15,474 nucleotides of DNA from positions 1-15,474 of the forward strand of contig CAKTYE010000059.1 of the NCBI GenBank assembly GCA_934631985.1, read 5' to 3'. Positions 1-8,123 of this stretch are shown here, piece after piece. This DNA is from an uncultured Clostridia bacterium. GTDB taxonomy: Bacteria; Bacillota; Clostridia; Christensenellales; Aristaeellaceae. Every line of letters begins with the position of its first letter. Positions within the stretch are counted from its first letter, which is position 1. Both the position numbers and the translations under genes were made by a program. The notes below the pieces were generated by a model. It was not told the DNA's origin, searched no databases, and worked only from the letters and a program-made list of their open reading frames with translations.

Positions 1-393
1 GCCAACTACGCCCTGACCTATGGCTTCAAGCTGGAAATGGAGCTGCGCTTCGCCACCGATCGGGAGCTGATCCGCGCAGGCGAGCATGCGGAGGAACGGG
101 ACTATGTTGCAAAGCTGGCTGCGCTGCGTCGCCGGTTTGAGGACTACCTGCTGCTGGGTACCTTCAAGGGGCAGGAAGGCCTGGAGGAGGTTGTTCCCGG
201 CGTGAAGGCGGGGCTGTTCGTCCAGACGGACGGAAAGACGGCGGCGGTGCTGTGGAACGACACGGCAAGCACCCAGCCCGTGCGCCTGGCGGAAGCGCAT
301 GCATGGAATACCTGGGCCTCCACGGACGGTGAGGGCGACGGCATCCCGGCAGAGATCGCATCGCAGCAGGTGCTGTTCCTGTATGAAAAATAA
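1..393 (+). CDS. C-terminal end of an unidentified, possibly carbohydrate-active protein (partial)
   Basis: The reading frame is open from the first base of the window and ends at a TAA at 391-393, so only the last 130 residues of a longer protein are visible. The segment begins with a NYALTYGFKLEMELR stretch, then has a charged helical part (about residues 15-50) and a beta-rich tail containing AGLFVQTDGKTAAVLWNDT and a final VLFLYEK strand. An all-beta tail of this kind is common at the C-terminus of large glycoside hydrolase-like proteins, and the wording faintly resembles DUF6259-type proteins, but no catalytic residues are visible and I cannot assign a family. The next gene starts 30 bases later on the same strand, which suggests an operon with the sugar isomerase-like genes downstream. 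That context is the main support for a carbohydrate role. Confidence 0.75.
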   Translation, partial: ANYALTYGFKLEMELRFATDRELIRAGEHAEERDYVAKLAALRRRFEDYLLLGTFKGQEGLEEVVPGVKAGLFVQTDGKTAAVLWNDTASTQPVRLAEAHAWNTWASTDGEGDGIPAEIASQQVLFLYEK

Positions 394-423
394 GATATTG
401 TGCGGAAGAAGGAGGAATCCCAA

Positions 424-2226
424 ATGAGTTTTATGTTCCACCCCTATCCTTATAGCGACCCGAACGCAGTCAATGCAGTCTCCGGCATGGGCGTGAAGCC
501 GGTGAAGGGGCTTGCCGCCACGGCAAAGGCGCTTGCCGCCCAGCTTCACGCAGGCAAGCGCGTGGGCCTGGACGCTTATCCCGGGACGGATTATCTGGCG
601 CTGGTGAATGTGTTGCGCCAGGTGTGTGCGAACCCGGACGGCGGCAGCGATGTGACGTTTATTGACGCGGCAACGCTGCTGAAAACCCCTGCGGAGATCG
701 GCGCGATGCTGGCTCCCTATCTGCCCGAGGATCGGGAAAACGACCCCGTGCTGCTGTATGGTCGGCGGTATCTGGATGGCTACGCGGGCCTGCAGGACGC
801 GGCAAAGGTGGAGGCCCTGAAAAAGACGCTGGAAAGCGCCGGGGCCGTTCTGGTGTACGGTCAGGGCGCGCTGGCGCCCGCCTTGCAGGATTGCTATGAT
901 CTGCGCGTGTGGATGGACGTAACGCCCCGCACGGCAGTGCTGGCCTACAAGAACGGTCATGCCCGCAACCTCGGCTCCGAGCGCGACCTGCCCTATAACC
1001 TGACCATGCGCCGCAACTATTACGTTGATTTTGAAACGGCAATGGAGCAGCGCTGGAATCTGATCCGCGCCAAGAAGATGGACTACTACATCAGCGCGGA
1101 CATTCCGGAGCAGATGATGATGGTCTCCTTTGAGGACATGCTGAAGCTGTTTAACGAGCTGTGCGAGCGTCCTTTCCGCTGCCGCCCGGTGTATCTGGAG
1201 GGCGTATGGGGCGGCTACTACATCCATCGGCTGCGCCACCTGCCCAAGGAAATGCGCAACTGCGCCTGGGTATTCGACATGATCCCGCTGGAGGTGTCCA
1301 TCGTTGCCAAAACGGCGGACTACGAGTTTGAAGCGCCCTTCTTCACCTTTGTGCAGGCCATGGGCGAAAAGCTGCTGGGCAAGCAGGCCTTCCAGCAGTT
1401 CGGCGGCTACTTCCCCATCCGCTTCAACTATGACGATACCTATCATTCCTCCGGCAACATGTCCATCCAGTGCCACCCCGACGGGCCGTATGTGGTGCGC
1501 AATCACGGGGAGTTTGGACGGCAGGATGAAAGCTACTACATCTGCGTGACGGGGCAGGGGGCAAAAACCTTCCTGGGCTTTGAGCATGAGGAAAGCTGCG
1601 AGCAGTTCTTCAAGCTGGCGCGCAAGGCGGAAAAGAGCGGTGAGCTGATCGACTATGAGCAGTACATCCACGCCGTGCCGTCTACGCCCGGCACCCAGGT
1701 GATGATCCCCGCAGGCACGGTGCATGCCTCGGGCCGCAACCAGGTGATTCTGGAGATCGGCAGCCTGACCGTCGGCTCTTACACCTACAAGCTGTATGAC
1801 TATCAGCGCACCGACCCGCAGACGGGCATCCGCCGCCCCATCCACCTGAAGATGGGCAGCGAGGTCATCCATGGCGAGCGCACGGCGGAGTGGGTCAACG
1901 CCAACCTGGTGAACCACGGCGGCGTAGTGCGTCAGGGCGAGGGCTGGAAGGAAATCATCGTAGGCGAACACGACCTGCTGTACTTCTCCCTGCGCAACCT
2001 GATCTTCGACCACCAGGTGTCGGACGACACGGAGGGCTACTTCCATGTGCTGTCGCTGGTGGACGGCGAAAAGGTGCGGGTGTCCTCGGTGAACGATCCC
2101 AGCAAGCGCTATATCATGAACAGCATGGACATCATCGTGATCCCCGCTAACCTGGGCGCATACACCATTGAAAACCTGGGCGTCGGTACGGTGACGGTGC
2201 ATAAGACGCTGCTGAAGAAGGAGTGA
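424..2226 (+). CDS. Class I mannose-6-phosphate isomerase-like cupin protein with a long N-terminal extension
   Basis: This 600-residue protein carries in its middle the metal-binding signature of class I phosphomannose isomerases: MSIQCHPDG at 346-354 (ligands Q349 and H351), a DESYY segment at 368-372 (E369 as candidate third ligand), and MIPAGTVHASG at 427-437 (H434). Enzymes of this family interconvert mannose 6-phosphate and fructose 6-phosphate in the cytoplasm. The bacterial short form is about 315 residues; here about 300 residues precede the cupin core and a further beta-rich tail follows. The N-terminal part contains KRVGLDAYPGTDYLAL (45-60), which looks like a degraded nucleotide-binding fold without a GKS/T loop. 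The ATG at 424 is chosen because AAGAAGGAGG lies just upstream; the in-frame GTG at 400 would place that ribosome binding site inside the gene. The next gene starts 6 bases after the stop. Family assignment is fairly sure; the real substrate is unknown. Confidence 0.85.
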   Translation: MSFMFHPYPYSDPNAVNAVSGMGVKPVKGLAATAKALAAQLHAGKRVGLDAYPGTDYLALVNVLRQVCANPDGGSDVTFIDAATLLKTPAEIGAMLAPYLPEDRENDPVLLYGRRYLDGYAGLQDAAKVEALKKTLESAGAVLVYGQGALAPALQDCYDLRVWMDVTPRTAVLAYKNGHARNLGSERDLPYNLTMRRNYYVDFETAMEQRWNLIRAKKMDYYISADIPEQMMMVSFEDMLKLFNELCERPFRCRPVYLEGVWGGYYIHRLRHLPKEMRNCAWVFDMIPLEVSIVAKTADYEFEAPFFTFVQAMGEKLLGKQAFQQFGGYFPIRFNYDDTYHSSGNMSIQCHPDGPYVVRNHGEFGRQDESYYICVTGQGAKTFLGFEHEESCEQFFKLARKAEKSGELIDYEQYIHAVPSTPGTQVMIPAGTVHASGRNQVILEIGSLTVGSYTYKLYDYQRTDPQTGIRRPIHLKMGSEVIHGERTAEWVNANLVNHGGVVRQGEGWKEIIVGEHDLLYFSLRNLIFDHQVSDDTEGYFHVLSLVDGEKVRVSSVNDPSKRYIMNSMDIIVIPANLGAYTIENLGVGTVTVHKTLLKKE

Positions 2227-2232
2227 GGAGCC

Positions 2233-3651
2233 ATGCGGAAGCCGAAGGCAGGATTTTTCCTGCTGGCGCCCGCCAGCTTTAAGACCATTGGCGAAGGCAC
2301 GGCACGGGGCAGCTATGCCCGGCGCAAGGCCGAGGAAGCCGCCTGGATGGTGCGCACTGCCGGGGAGACCATGGACGTGGTCTTCCCCGGCGTGATCTAC
2401 ACCGCCGATGATGCGCGGCAGGCTGTGCGCACCTTTGTGCGGGAGGAAGTAGACTGCGTGCTGGTGCTGTTCCTGAGCTGGTCGCAGGACTTTGCGCTGA
2501 ATCGCTTTCTGCGGGATATGCCCCCGGTGCCTATGCTTTATGCCTGGCGCATGCGGGACAGCGTATCCCTGGGCGACACCCATGACGAGGACGAATTTGC
2601 GGAATATCTGTGCTGCGGCGGCCTGGTGGGTTCGTTGGAGGGCAGCGGCGATGTGGCGCGGTATCAGCGGCCCATGCTGCGCACGGTCTCCGGCACCTGG
2701 TCGGAGCTGCTGGTACGGCTGAACGCCTTTGCCAACGCGGCCCGCGCCCGGATGCTGCTGCGGGAAAGCCATGTGGGACTGCTGGCCTCCTACAATGAGA
2801 TCATGTGGTCCACCTATATCGATCCCTACAGCATATTCATGCAGGTTGGCCCCGAGCTGAACTTCCTCTCTGTGGCAGAGCTGTGCGACCTGATCGATGC
2901 GGTGCCGGAGACGGAAGTGGACGCGAAGGAAGCCAAGCTGCGGGAGAAATATCCCGTGCGCCCGGACGTGGAGGAGGAGAAATTCCGCGCGTCCATTCGG
3001 GCCTCCATCGGCATGGAGCGGCAGGCGGCGGCCCATGGCGCAGAGCTGCTGGTGCTGAACGATGTGGACAAAATTTTGTTTGAGAAGGTGGGGCTTCGTC
3101 CCGGCTTCTATCCCACGGATGAGAGCGTCCGCACGGTCATCGTGCCGGAGGGCGACGTGGGCGCAGGCTTAGCCAGCTATATGCTGCGGCTGCTGACGGG
3201 CGGACATATCCACTTCATTGAACCCTTCCATGTGGACCTGCCCTCCGACACCTTTGAGGGCGGACATGCAGGGCCGAACGACTACACCGCACCCGGCGGA
3301 CGGACGCAGATCGCCCGGGACGTGCGCTTTGCCAAAACGGGCTACCGCTATGCGGGCGCACCTTTTGCATGGCATGTGTTCCCGGAGGGGCTGCACACCA
3401 TGGTGCATTTGTCCCAGCACAACGGCAAGTTTGTGATGGCGGTGACGCTGGTGGAATCCCTGCCGGAGGAGGCGCATTTGGCGACCTACTCCCATGGACG
3501 CTTCCGCCCGGTGGGACAGAGCTGCAAGTCGCTGTTTGATAAGCTGCTTGCCATCGGCGTGACGCAGCATTACGCCCTTGTGGCGGGGGATGTGACCCAG
3601 GAGGTGCTGGATCTGGGCTTCCTGCTGGGCTTCGAATGCCATCAGGTGTGA
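2233..3651 (+). CDS. L-arabinose/L-fucose isomerase-family protein
   Basis: The 472-residue product has the layout of the AraA/FucI aldose-ketose isomerase fold: an N-terminal Rossmann-like part with VDCVLVLFLSWSQD (73-86), a middle domain, and a C-terminal part with VPEGDVGAGLASYMLRLLTG (304-323), HFIEPF (327-332), GGHAG (343-347) and TQHYALVAGD (444-453). By position and context the likely metal ligands are E306, E330, H345 and H446. They line up well with the E, E, H, H set of bacterial L-arabinose isomerase (E306, E333, H350, H450 in E. coli). The metal site therefore looks intact and the protein is probably an active isomerase, though the sugar cannot be read from sequence. The ATG at 2233 is preceded by AAGGAGTGAGGAG, which overlaps the upstream stop; this implies translational coupling. 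Overall similarity to classical AraA is low, so no gene symbol is given. Confidence 0.82.
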   Translation: MRKPKAGFFLLAPASFKTIGEGTARGSYARRKAEEAAWMVRTAGETMDVVFPGVIYTADDARQAVRTFVREEVDCVLVLFLSWSQDFALNRFLRDMPPVPMLYAWRMRDSVSLGDTHDEDEFAEYLCCGGLVGSLEGSGDVARYQRPMLRTVSGTWSELLVRLNAFANAARARMLLRESHVGLLASYNEIMWSTYIDPYSIFMQVGPELNFLSVAELCDLIDAVPETEVDAKEAKLREKYPVRPDVEEEKFRASIRASIGMERQAAAHGAELLVLNDVDKILFEKVGLRPGFYPTDESVRTVIVPEGDVGAGLASYMLRLLTGGHIHFIEPFHVDLPSDTFEGGHAGPNDYTAPGGRTQIARDVRFAKTGYRYAGAPFAWHVFPEGLHTMVHLSQHNGKFVMAVTLVESLPEEAHLATYSHGRFRPVGQSCKSLFDKLLAIGVTQHYALVAGDVTQEVLDLGFLLGFECHQV

Positions 3652-3664
3652 AAGGATGACAGGC

Positions 3665-4522
3665 ATGTATGATGCGATGATGCTGGACATTGGCGGCACG
3701 TTCGTCAAATACGGCGGCATGCAAGCGGGATGCTTTGCGTGTCAGGGGCAGTTTCCCATTCGTCAGGAGGGGAGCCGTGCGGAGATCATCGGGGCGCTGG
3801 CGGATTTTCTGCGGGCGCACCCGGCAAAGCAGGCGGTGCTGTGCATGCCCGGCCCCATGGACTACGCCACCGGCACCAGCCGCATGACGCATAAATTTGC
3901 CGCGCTGAACGGCGTTTCGCTGATCGACAGCCTGGAGGCGCAGCTGCCGGGAACAAAGGTCGCAATGCTGCATGACGGTGTGGCGTTCCTGCTGGGGGAA
4001 ATGGTCTATGGCGGCCTGCGCGGTGTGGACTGCGGCGTGGGCATCATGCTGGGGACAGGGCTGGGCTTCGGTCTGTGCCGTCATGGGCGCGTGCTGACGC
4101 TGCCCGTGCGCACACCGCTGCATCCCTTGTGGAACGCGCCCTGGCAGGGTGGACAGTGCGAGGATTATGTATCCGGGCGTGCCTTAGCGGCACAGTGGAT
4201 CAAGCAGACCGGGGAAGCGCGTTCCGTGAAGGAGATCGCAGCACTGGCCCGTACAGGCGACGCGCAGGCGCAGCGGCTTTTTGCGGACGCAGGGCGGAAC
4301 CTGGGGGCTATGCTGCAAGCTCATGTGAAGGCTTGGCCTGTAGAAAAGGCCGTCATTGGCGGACAGATTGCCAAATCGTGGGACTTGTTTGCGCCTGCCT
4401 ATGCAGAGGCCTGCGACATTCCGACTACAGCAGCGGAGCATCTGGAGGATGCGGCGCTGTGGGGCGATTACGCCTATGCAGCGCAGGGAGAAAAGCTGCT
4501 GCAAATCTGCGGGGATGCGTAA
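3665..4522 (+). CDS. ROK-family sugar kinase-like protein
   Basis: The 285-residue protein starts with the ROK/actin-like phosphate-1 loop MLDIGGTFVKYGG (6-18), has a candidate catalytic aspartate in LHDGVAFLLGEM (D104), a phosphate-2 loop MLGTGLGFG (128-136), an EDYVSGRAL segment (166-174), and an adenosine-site GGQI (232-235). ROK kinases phosphorylate hexoses or amino sugars with ATP in the cytoplasm; there is no N-terminal DNA-binding domain, so this is the kinase rather than the repressor type. The canonical ROK zinc motif CxCGxxGCxE is reduced to GGQCEDY. The ATG at 3665 is chosen because AAAGGA at 3651-3656 sits about 8 bases before it; the ATG at 3656 overlaps that site. The gene begins 13 bases after the isomerase stop and closes the operon. 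Substrate is probably the product or precursor of the neighbouring isomerases (inference). Confidence 0.85.
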   Translation: MYDAMMLDIGGTFVKYGGMQAGCFACQGQFPIRQEGSRAEIIGALADFLRAHPAKQAVLCMPGPMDYATGTSRMTHKFAALNGVSLIDSLEAQLPGTKVAMLHDGVAFLLGEMVYGGLRGVDCGVGIMLGTGLGFGLCRHGRVLTLPVRTPLHPLWNAPWQGGQCEDYVSGRALAAQWIKQTGEARSVKEIAALARTGDAQAQRLFADAGRNLGAMLQAHVKAWPVEKAVIGGQIAKSWDLFAPAYAEACDIPTTAAEHLEDAALWGDYAYAAQGEKLLQICGDA

Positions 4523-4538
4523 AGCGCAGCAATAGAAA

Positions 4539-4588
4539 GAAACCGTGGCGAGAAGGAGCAATAACGTTCCTGCTCGTCACGGTTTTTT
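4539..4588. terminator. Bidirectional rho-independent terminator between the convergent ROK and GH35 genes
   Basis: A stem pairs AACCGTGGCGAG (4541-4552) with CTCGTCACGGTT (4573-4584), with one G-T wobble, and is extended inside by AGGA/TCCT. On the plus strand it runs into TTTTTT (4583-4588). On the minus strand the same stem is followed by TTTCTTTC. It sits 17 bases past the ROK stop and 10 bases past the GH35 stop. Confidence 0.88.
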
Positions 4589-4597
4589 GATGCCTGC

Positions 4598-6343
4598 TTA
4601 GCCCAACTCAGGTGTGTCCATCAGCAGCACTTCACCGCAGCGACCCTCTGTTTCCAGAATCAGCAGTTCGTTGCGGCCCTCCTTCAGCAGGGGGGCGGGG
4701 ATGTACAGCCGCTTCTGCGGACCGATCTCCCACAGACGGCCCAGACAGAAGCCGTTCAGGAATACCGTGGCCTTGCCCCAGCCGGGAAGCGCCAGGAAGG
4801 TGTCACCCTTTATAGCCGCCTCAAAGGAAAGCCTGTGAACGCTGGGGGCCTTTTCTGCGGGCGTATACCCCTGGGGCGCAAGGCTGCGCAGGGCATCCTC
4901 GTCCAGACAGAGGATCTCCCAGTTGTACAGGCTATGATGGTTTACCACTACGCTGCCATCAATGCCCTTGCGCTGCTCTTCAATTTTATAGGTAAAATGC
5001 ACACGCCCCAGATTTTCCACAAGGATAGATAGCTCTGCGCCGGGCTGCACGGGCAGGGGCGGGTCGAAGGTGTATTCCTCCAACAGCTCACGGTCATACA
5101 GCGTGGCGATGATTTTGCCGTCCAGCAAAATGTGCGCCCGGTCGTTCGCACCCGTCAGGCGGATGGAGCGCAGCTCCGTTTCATGGGTGAGGGTGCGCCG
5201 GTACAGGGTGAAGCCATAGTCCTGTCCCAGCCGCTCCATGCTTTGGGGAGTGACGCTGGTATGGCGAGGGAGTGCAGCCAGCAGGGAAAGCAGCGGCGCA
5301 CAGGCTTCCTCCTTCGCCGTGCCGTAAGCACAGCGATGGATCGGCTCGGTATCCAGCTGGGGAACGGGGCCAAGACGTTTGATGATCTCCACCTGATATA
5401 GCCGATATTTTTCCGTAAGCTGACCGTCCTCGGTCAGCGGTGCGTCATAGTCATAGGAGGTCACAATAGGGGTCAGCGCGCCGAAGTCGTTCGAGCCGTT
5501 CATCAGGCCAAAGTTGGTGCCGCCGTGGAACATATAGAGGTTCCCGCTGCCGCGATCCAGAATTTCACCAAAGTCCTGCGCGGAAGCCGACGCACTTGTG
5601 CGGGCATGCTGTTCATTGCCCCAGTAGTCAAACCAGCCATCCCAGAATTCCATGCTCATGAGGGGCTTGATGCCGCGCGACGCCATAAAGTCGAAAGACG
5701 CTGCGGCATGGGTGCCGAAATTGCAGGCTTGATGCACGCCCTCGCACCTGCCGCAGGACAGCATGTCCGGCTCAGGGCCGTCGGAGGACACCAGCGGCAC
5801 ATCGATGCCGCCCGCCCGCAGCATATCCCGCAGCGCGTTCAGATAGGCCGTATCATCGCCGTAGGAGCCGTATTCATTTTCCACCTGCATCATCAGCACG
5901 GGGCCGCCGTGGGTAATCTGCAGGGGAACCAGCCGGGGCAGCAGCTCCGCGTAATAATCCCGGACATGGGCCAGATATGCGGGATCGCTGCAGCGCAGGC
6001 GCATGCCATCCTCCCGCAGCAGCCACGCGGGCAGGCCGCCGAATTCCCACTCGGCGCAGATGTAGGGGGAGGGCCGCAGAATGACCCACAGCCCCAGCTC
6101 CTGCGCCAGACGTATAAAGCGCTCCACGTCATACAAGCCGGTGAAGCGGAACTGTCCCTTCCTCGGCTCGTGTCCATTCCAGGGCAGATACGTTTCCACG
6201 GTGTTGCAGCCCATGTTTTTCAGCTTCACCAGCCGATCCTGCCAGTATTCCGGCACGACGCGGAAATAGTGAATGGAGCCGGAAATGACCTTGAAGGGAA
6301 TGCCGTTGAGGTAAAAATCGTCCTTGATCTCAAAGGTCGCCAT
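4598..6343 (-). CDS. GH35 beta-galactosidase
   Basis: The 581-residue protein shows the standard glycoside hydrolase family 35 motifs in order: SGSIHYFRV (21-29), TYLPWNGHEP (51-60), YICAEWEFGGLPAWLL (94-109), VENEYGSYG (154-162), in which E157 corresponds to the acid/base, and SMEFWDGWFDYWG (230-242), in which E232 corresponds to the nucleophile. Two jelly-roll-like C-terminal parts follow, including PGWGKATVFLNG. The family removes terminal beta-linked galactose from glycans or oligosaccharides. There is no signal peptide, so it probably acts on imported oligosaccharides. The ATG at 6343 is preceded by GGAGGA about 8 bases upstream. The frame stays open 46 codons further, into the end of recN, but that extension reads as non-family sequence. 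It lies 46 bases after recN with no evident promoter, so it is probably read through from the nadK promoter. Confidence 0.93.
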   Translation of the reverse strand: MATFEIKDDFYLNGIPFKVISGSIHYFRVVPEYWQDRLVKLKNMGCNTVETYLPWNGHEPRKGQFRFTGLYDVERFIRLAQELGLWVILRPSPYICAEWEFGGLPAWLLREDGMRLRCSDPAYLAHVRDYYAELLPRLVPLQITHGGPVLMMQVENEYGSYGDDTAYLNALRDMLRAGGIDVPLVSSDGPEPDMLSCGRCEGVHQACNFGTHAAASFDFMASRGIKPLMSMEFWDGWFDYWGNEQHARTSASASAQDFGEILDRGSGNLYMFHGGTNFGLMNGSNDFGALTPIVTSYDYDAPLTEDGQLTEKYRLYQVEIIKRLGPVPQLDTEPIHRCAYGTAKEEACAPLLSLLAALPRHTSVTPQSMERLGQDYGFTLYRRTLTHETELRSIRLTGANDRAHILLDGKIIATLYDRELLEEYTFDPPLPVQPGAELSILVENLGRVHFTYKIEEQRKGIDGSVVVNHHSLYNWEILCLDEDALRSLAPQGYTPAEKAPSVHRLSFEAAIKGDTFLALPGWGKATVFLNGFCLGRLWEIGPQKRLYIPAPLLKEGRNELLILETEGRCGEVLLMDTPELG

Positions 6344-6389
6344 ATGCGTATCCTCCACAAGAAATTGATAGCTGGGGTGCGGCGCAGCT

Positions 6390-8111
6390 TCAGTTAGCGG
6401 CGCTTTCCTTGGCCTGTGCTGCCTGGGTAAGCATGCTTTCGGCATGCTGCAGGGCACTGGTATCCTCTGCGCCGCCTGCACCGCCGATCATTCGGGCAAG
6501 CTCCTGCACCCGCCCAGCGTGATCCAGGGTGCGCACGGTGGTGTGGGTGCGGTCGGCCTCCTGATGCTTTTCCACCAGCAGCTGATGGTCCGCCATGGCG
6601 GCAATCTGCGGCAGGTGGGTGACGCACAGAACCTGACGGTGGGCCGCGATCATCGCCATTTTTTCGGCGACGACCTGCGCCATGTGTCCGCTGATGCCGG
6701 TGTCGATTTCATCAAAGACCATGGTGCCTACGCCGCCGTGGGCTGCCTCCAGGCTTTTAATGGCCAGCATCAGTCGGCTCAATTCGCCGCCGGACGCGAT
6801 CTTCGACAGGGGCTTCAGCGGCTCGCCGGGGTTGGGGGAAATCATAAATTGCAGGGTATCATCCCCGCAGCTTTGCGGCATGGGCGGCTTGACCGCAGGC
6901 GGCGCAAAGGCCACCTGAAACACGGTCTTTTCCATGCCCAGGTCTTGCAGCTGCGCCATCATGGCCTGCTCAAAGCGACGGGCCAGCGCTGTGCGGGCTT
7001 CGGTCAGGGAACGCGCGCACTGGCGATAGGCCGCCAGCAGCCGCTTATGCTCCGCAGCCATGGCGGAAACCTGCTCCTCCATGCCGCTGAGACGGTCATA
7101 TTCCTCGGAAAGCGCCTGCTGCTTTTGCAGCACCTCCGCCACGGTGGGGCCGAAGCGCCTTTCCAGGCGGCGAATGAGATCCAGCCGATTCTCCACCTGC
7201 TCGGCGCGGTGCGGATCGAAATCCTGCGCGTCCTTCATGCGGCTCAGATCGTAGGCGGCTTCCTCTAATTCATAGCCCAGCGATTCAAAGCGCTCATATA
7301 GCGTTTGATATTCCGGAGACAGGGGAGCGATCTGCCGCAGGGCCTGGGTGGCGCTGCGCCATGCAGAGACTGCGCCGCCGCCCTCCTCGCCCGTGGCGGT
7401 CAGCGCGCCCTCCGCTGCGCGGAAGGCGTGGCTGGTCTTTTCGGCATGCCGGAAACGATCACGCTCGGCGGTGAGGGCTTCCTCCTCGCCGGGCTTCAGG
7501 TGCGCCTTTTGCAGCATGGACAGATCGTCCTTCAGATCCTCCAGGCGGCGGTTCTTCTGCTCGTTTTCCTTGACCAGCCGGGCATAGGCGCGGTGGTTCT
7601 GAATGAAGGCCTGATAGGCCGCGTCCGTTTCCCGCAGCAGCGCCTGATGGGCCTTGTCGCCGAAAGCGTCCAGAAAACGCATGTGATACTGCGGGTCCAT
7701 CAGAAATTGATGCTCATGCTGTCCATGCACGTCCATCAGGGCGGCGGCAAGCTCCTTCAAATAGCTCACCGGCATAGCAACGCCGCACACGCGGCACAGG
7801 TTGCGTCCGCTACGGCTGATCTCGCGGTACAGCGTGACGATACCGCCCTCGGCGGTCAGGCTTTGCGCCTCCAGCAGCTTTTCCGCACCGGGGCAGTCAC
7901 ACAGGTCGAAGGTGGCTTCCACCCACGCCTTGTCCGTACCCGTGCGGATCAGGTCGCGGTCGGCGCGTCCGCCCAGCACAAGATTCACCGCATCCACCAC
8001 GATGGACTTGCCCGCGCCGGTCTCGCCCGTCATCACATGCAGCCCGCGTGCAAACGTCAGCGTCAGGCTTTCGATCAGCGCAATGTTGCGCATGCTCAGC
8101 TCAAGCAGCAT
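6390..8111 (-). CDS. recN: DNA repair protein RecN
   Basis: RecN is an SMC-like ATPase that acts early in repair of DNA double-strand breaks. The 573-residue product has the expected layout: N-terminal MRNIALIESLTLTF, Walker A GETGAGKS (29-36), a long coiled-coil-rich middle with EQHEFLMD-like HGQHEHQFLMDP ahead of it, the ABC signature SGGELSRLMLAIK (440-452), Walker B MVFDEIDTGISG (464-475), and VTHLPQIAA after it. The length is normal for the family. Start ATG at 8111 has GGGAG about 7 bases upstream, within the 12-base gap after argR, so the two are cotranscribed. An internal GCATGC inverted repeat at 6431-6447 lies within the last codons. Confidence 0.96.
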   Translation of the reverse strand: MLLELSMRNIALIESLTLTFARGLHVMTGETGAGKSIVVDAVNLVLGGRADRDLIRTGTDKAWVEATFDLCDCPGAEKLLEAQSLTAEGGIVTLYREISRSGRNLCRVCGVAMPVSYLKELAAALMDVHGQHEHQFLMDPQYHMRFLDAFGDKAHQALLRETDAAYQAFIQNHRAYARLVKENEQKNRRLEDLKDDLSMLQKAHLKPGEEEALTAERDRFRHAEKTSHAFRAAEGALTATGEEGGGAVSAWRSATQALRQIAPLSPEYQTLYERFESLGYELEEAAYDLSRMKDAQDFDPHRAEQVENRLDLIRRLERRFGPTVAEVLQKQQALSEEYDRLSGMEEQVSAMAAEHKRLLAAYRQCARSLTEARTALARRFEQAMMAQLQDLGMEKTVFQVAFAPPAVKPPMPQSCGDDTLQFMISPNPGEPLKPLSKIASGGELSRLMLAIKSLEAAHGGVGTMVFDEIDTGISGHMAQVVAEKMAMIAAHRQVLCVTHLPQIAAMADHQLLVEKHQEADRTHTTVRTLDHAGRVQELARMIGGAGGAEDTSALQHAESMLTQAAQAKESAAN

Positions 8112-8123
8112 GGTTCCGCTCCC

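Noticed and set aside
659..1042. Minus-strand open frame of 127 codons within the isomerase-like gene, and similar long antisense frames across the window
   Set aside because: They are rich in R, P, G and A as expected for shadows in GC-rich DNA, lack ribosome binding sites and resemble no family. The opposite strand carries well-supported genes.
6431..6447. GCATGC inverted repeat near the end of recN as a terminator
   Set aside because: It lies inside the coding sequence, has only 6 paired bases, and no T-run follows on the minus strand.
5525..7268. Plus-strand open frames antisense to the GH35 and recN genes
   Set aside because: The minus strand encodes full family motifs over the same bases; these are mirror frames with H/Q/R-rich composition.
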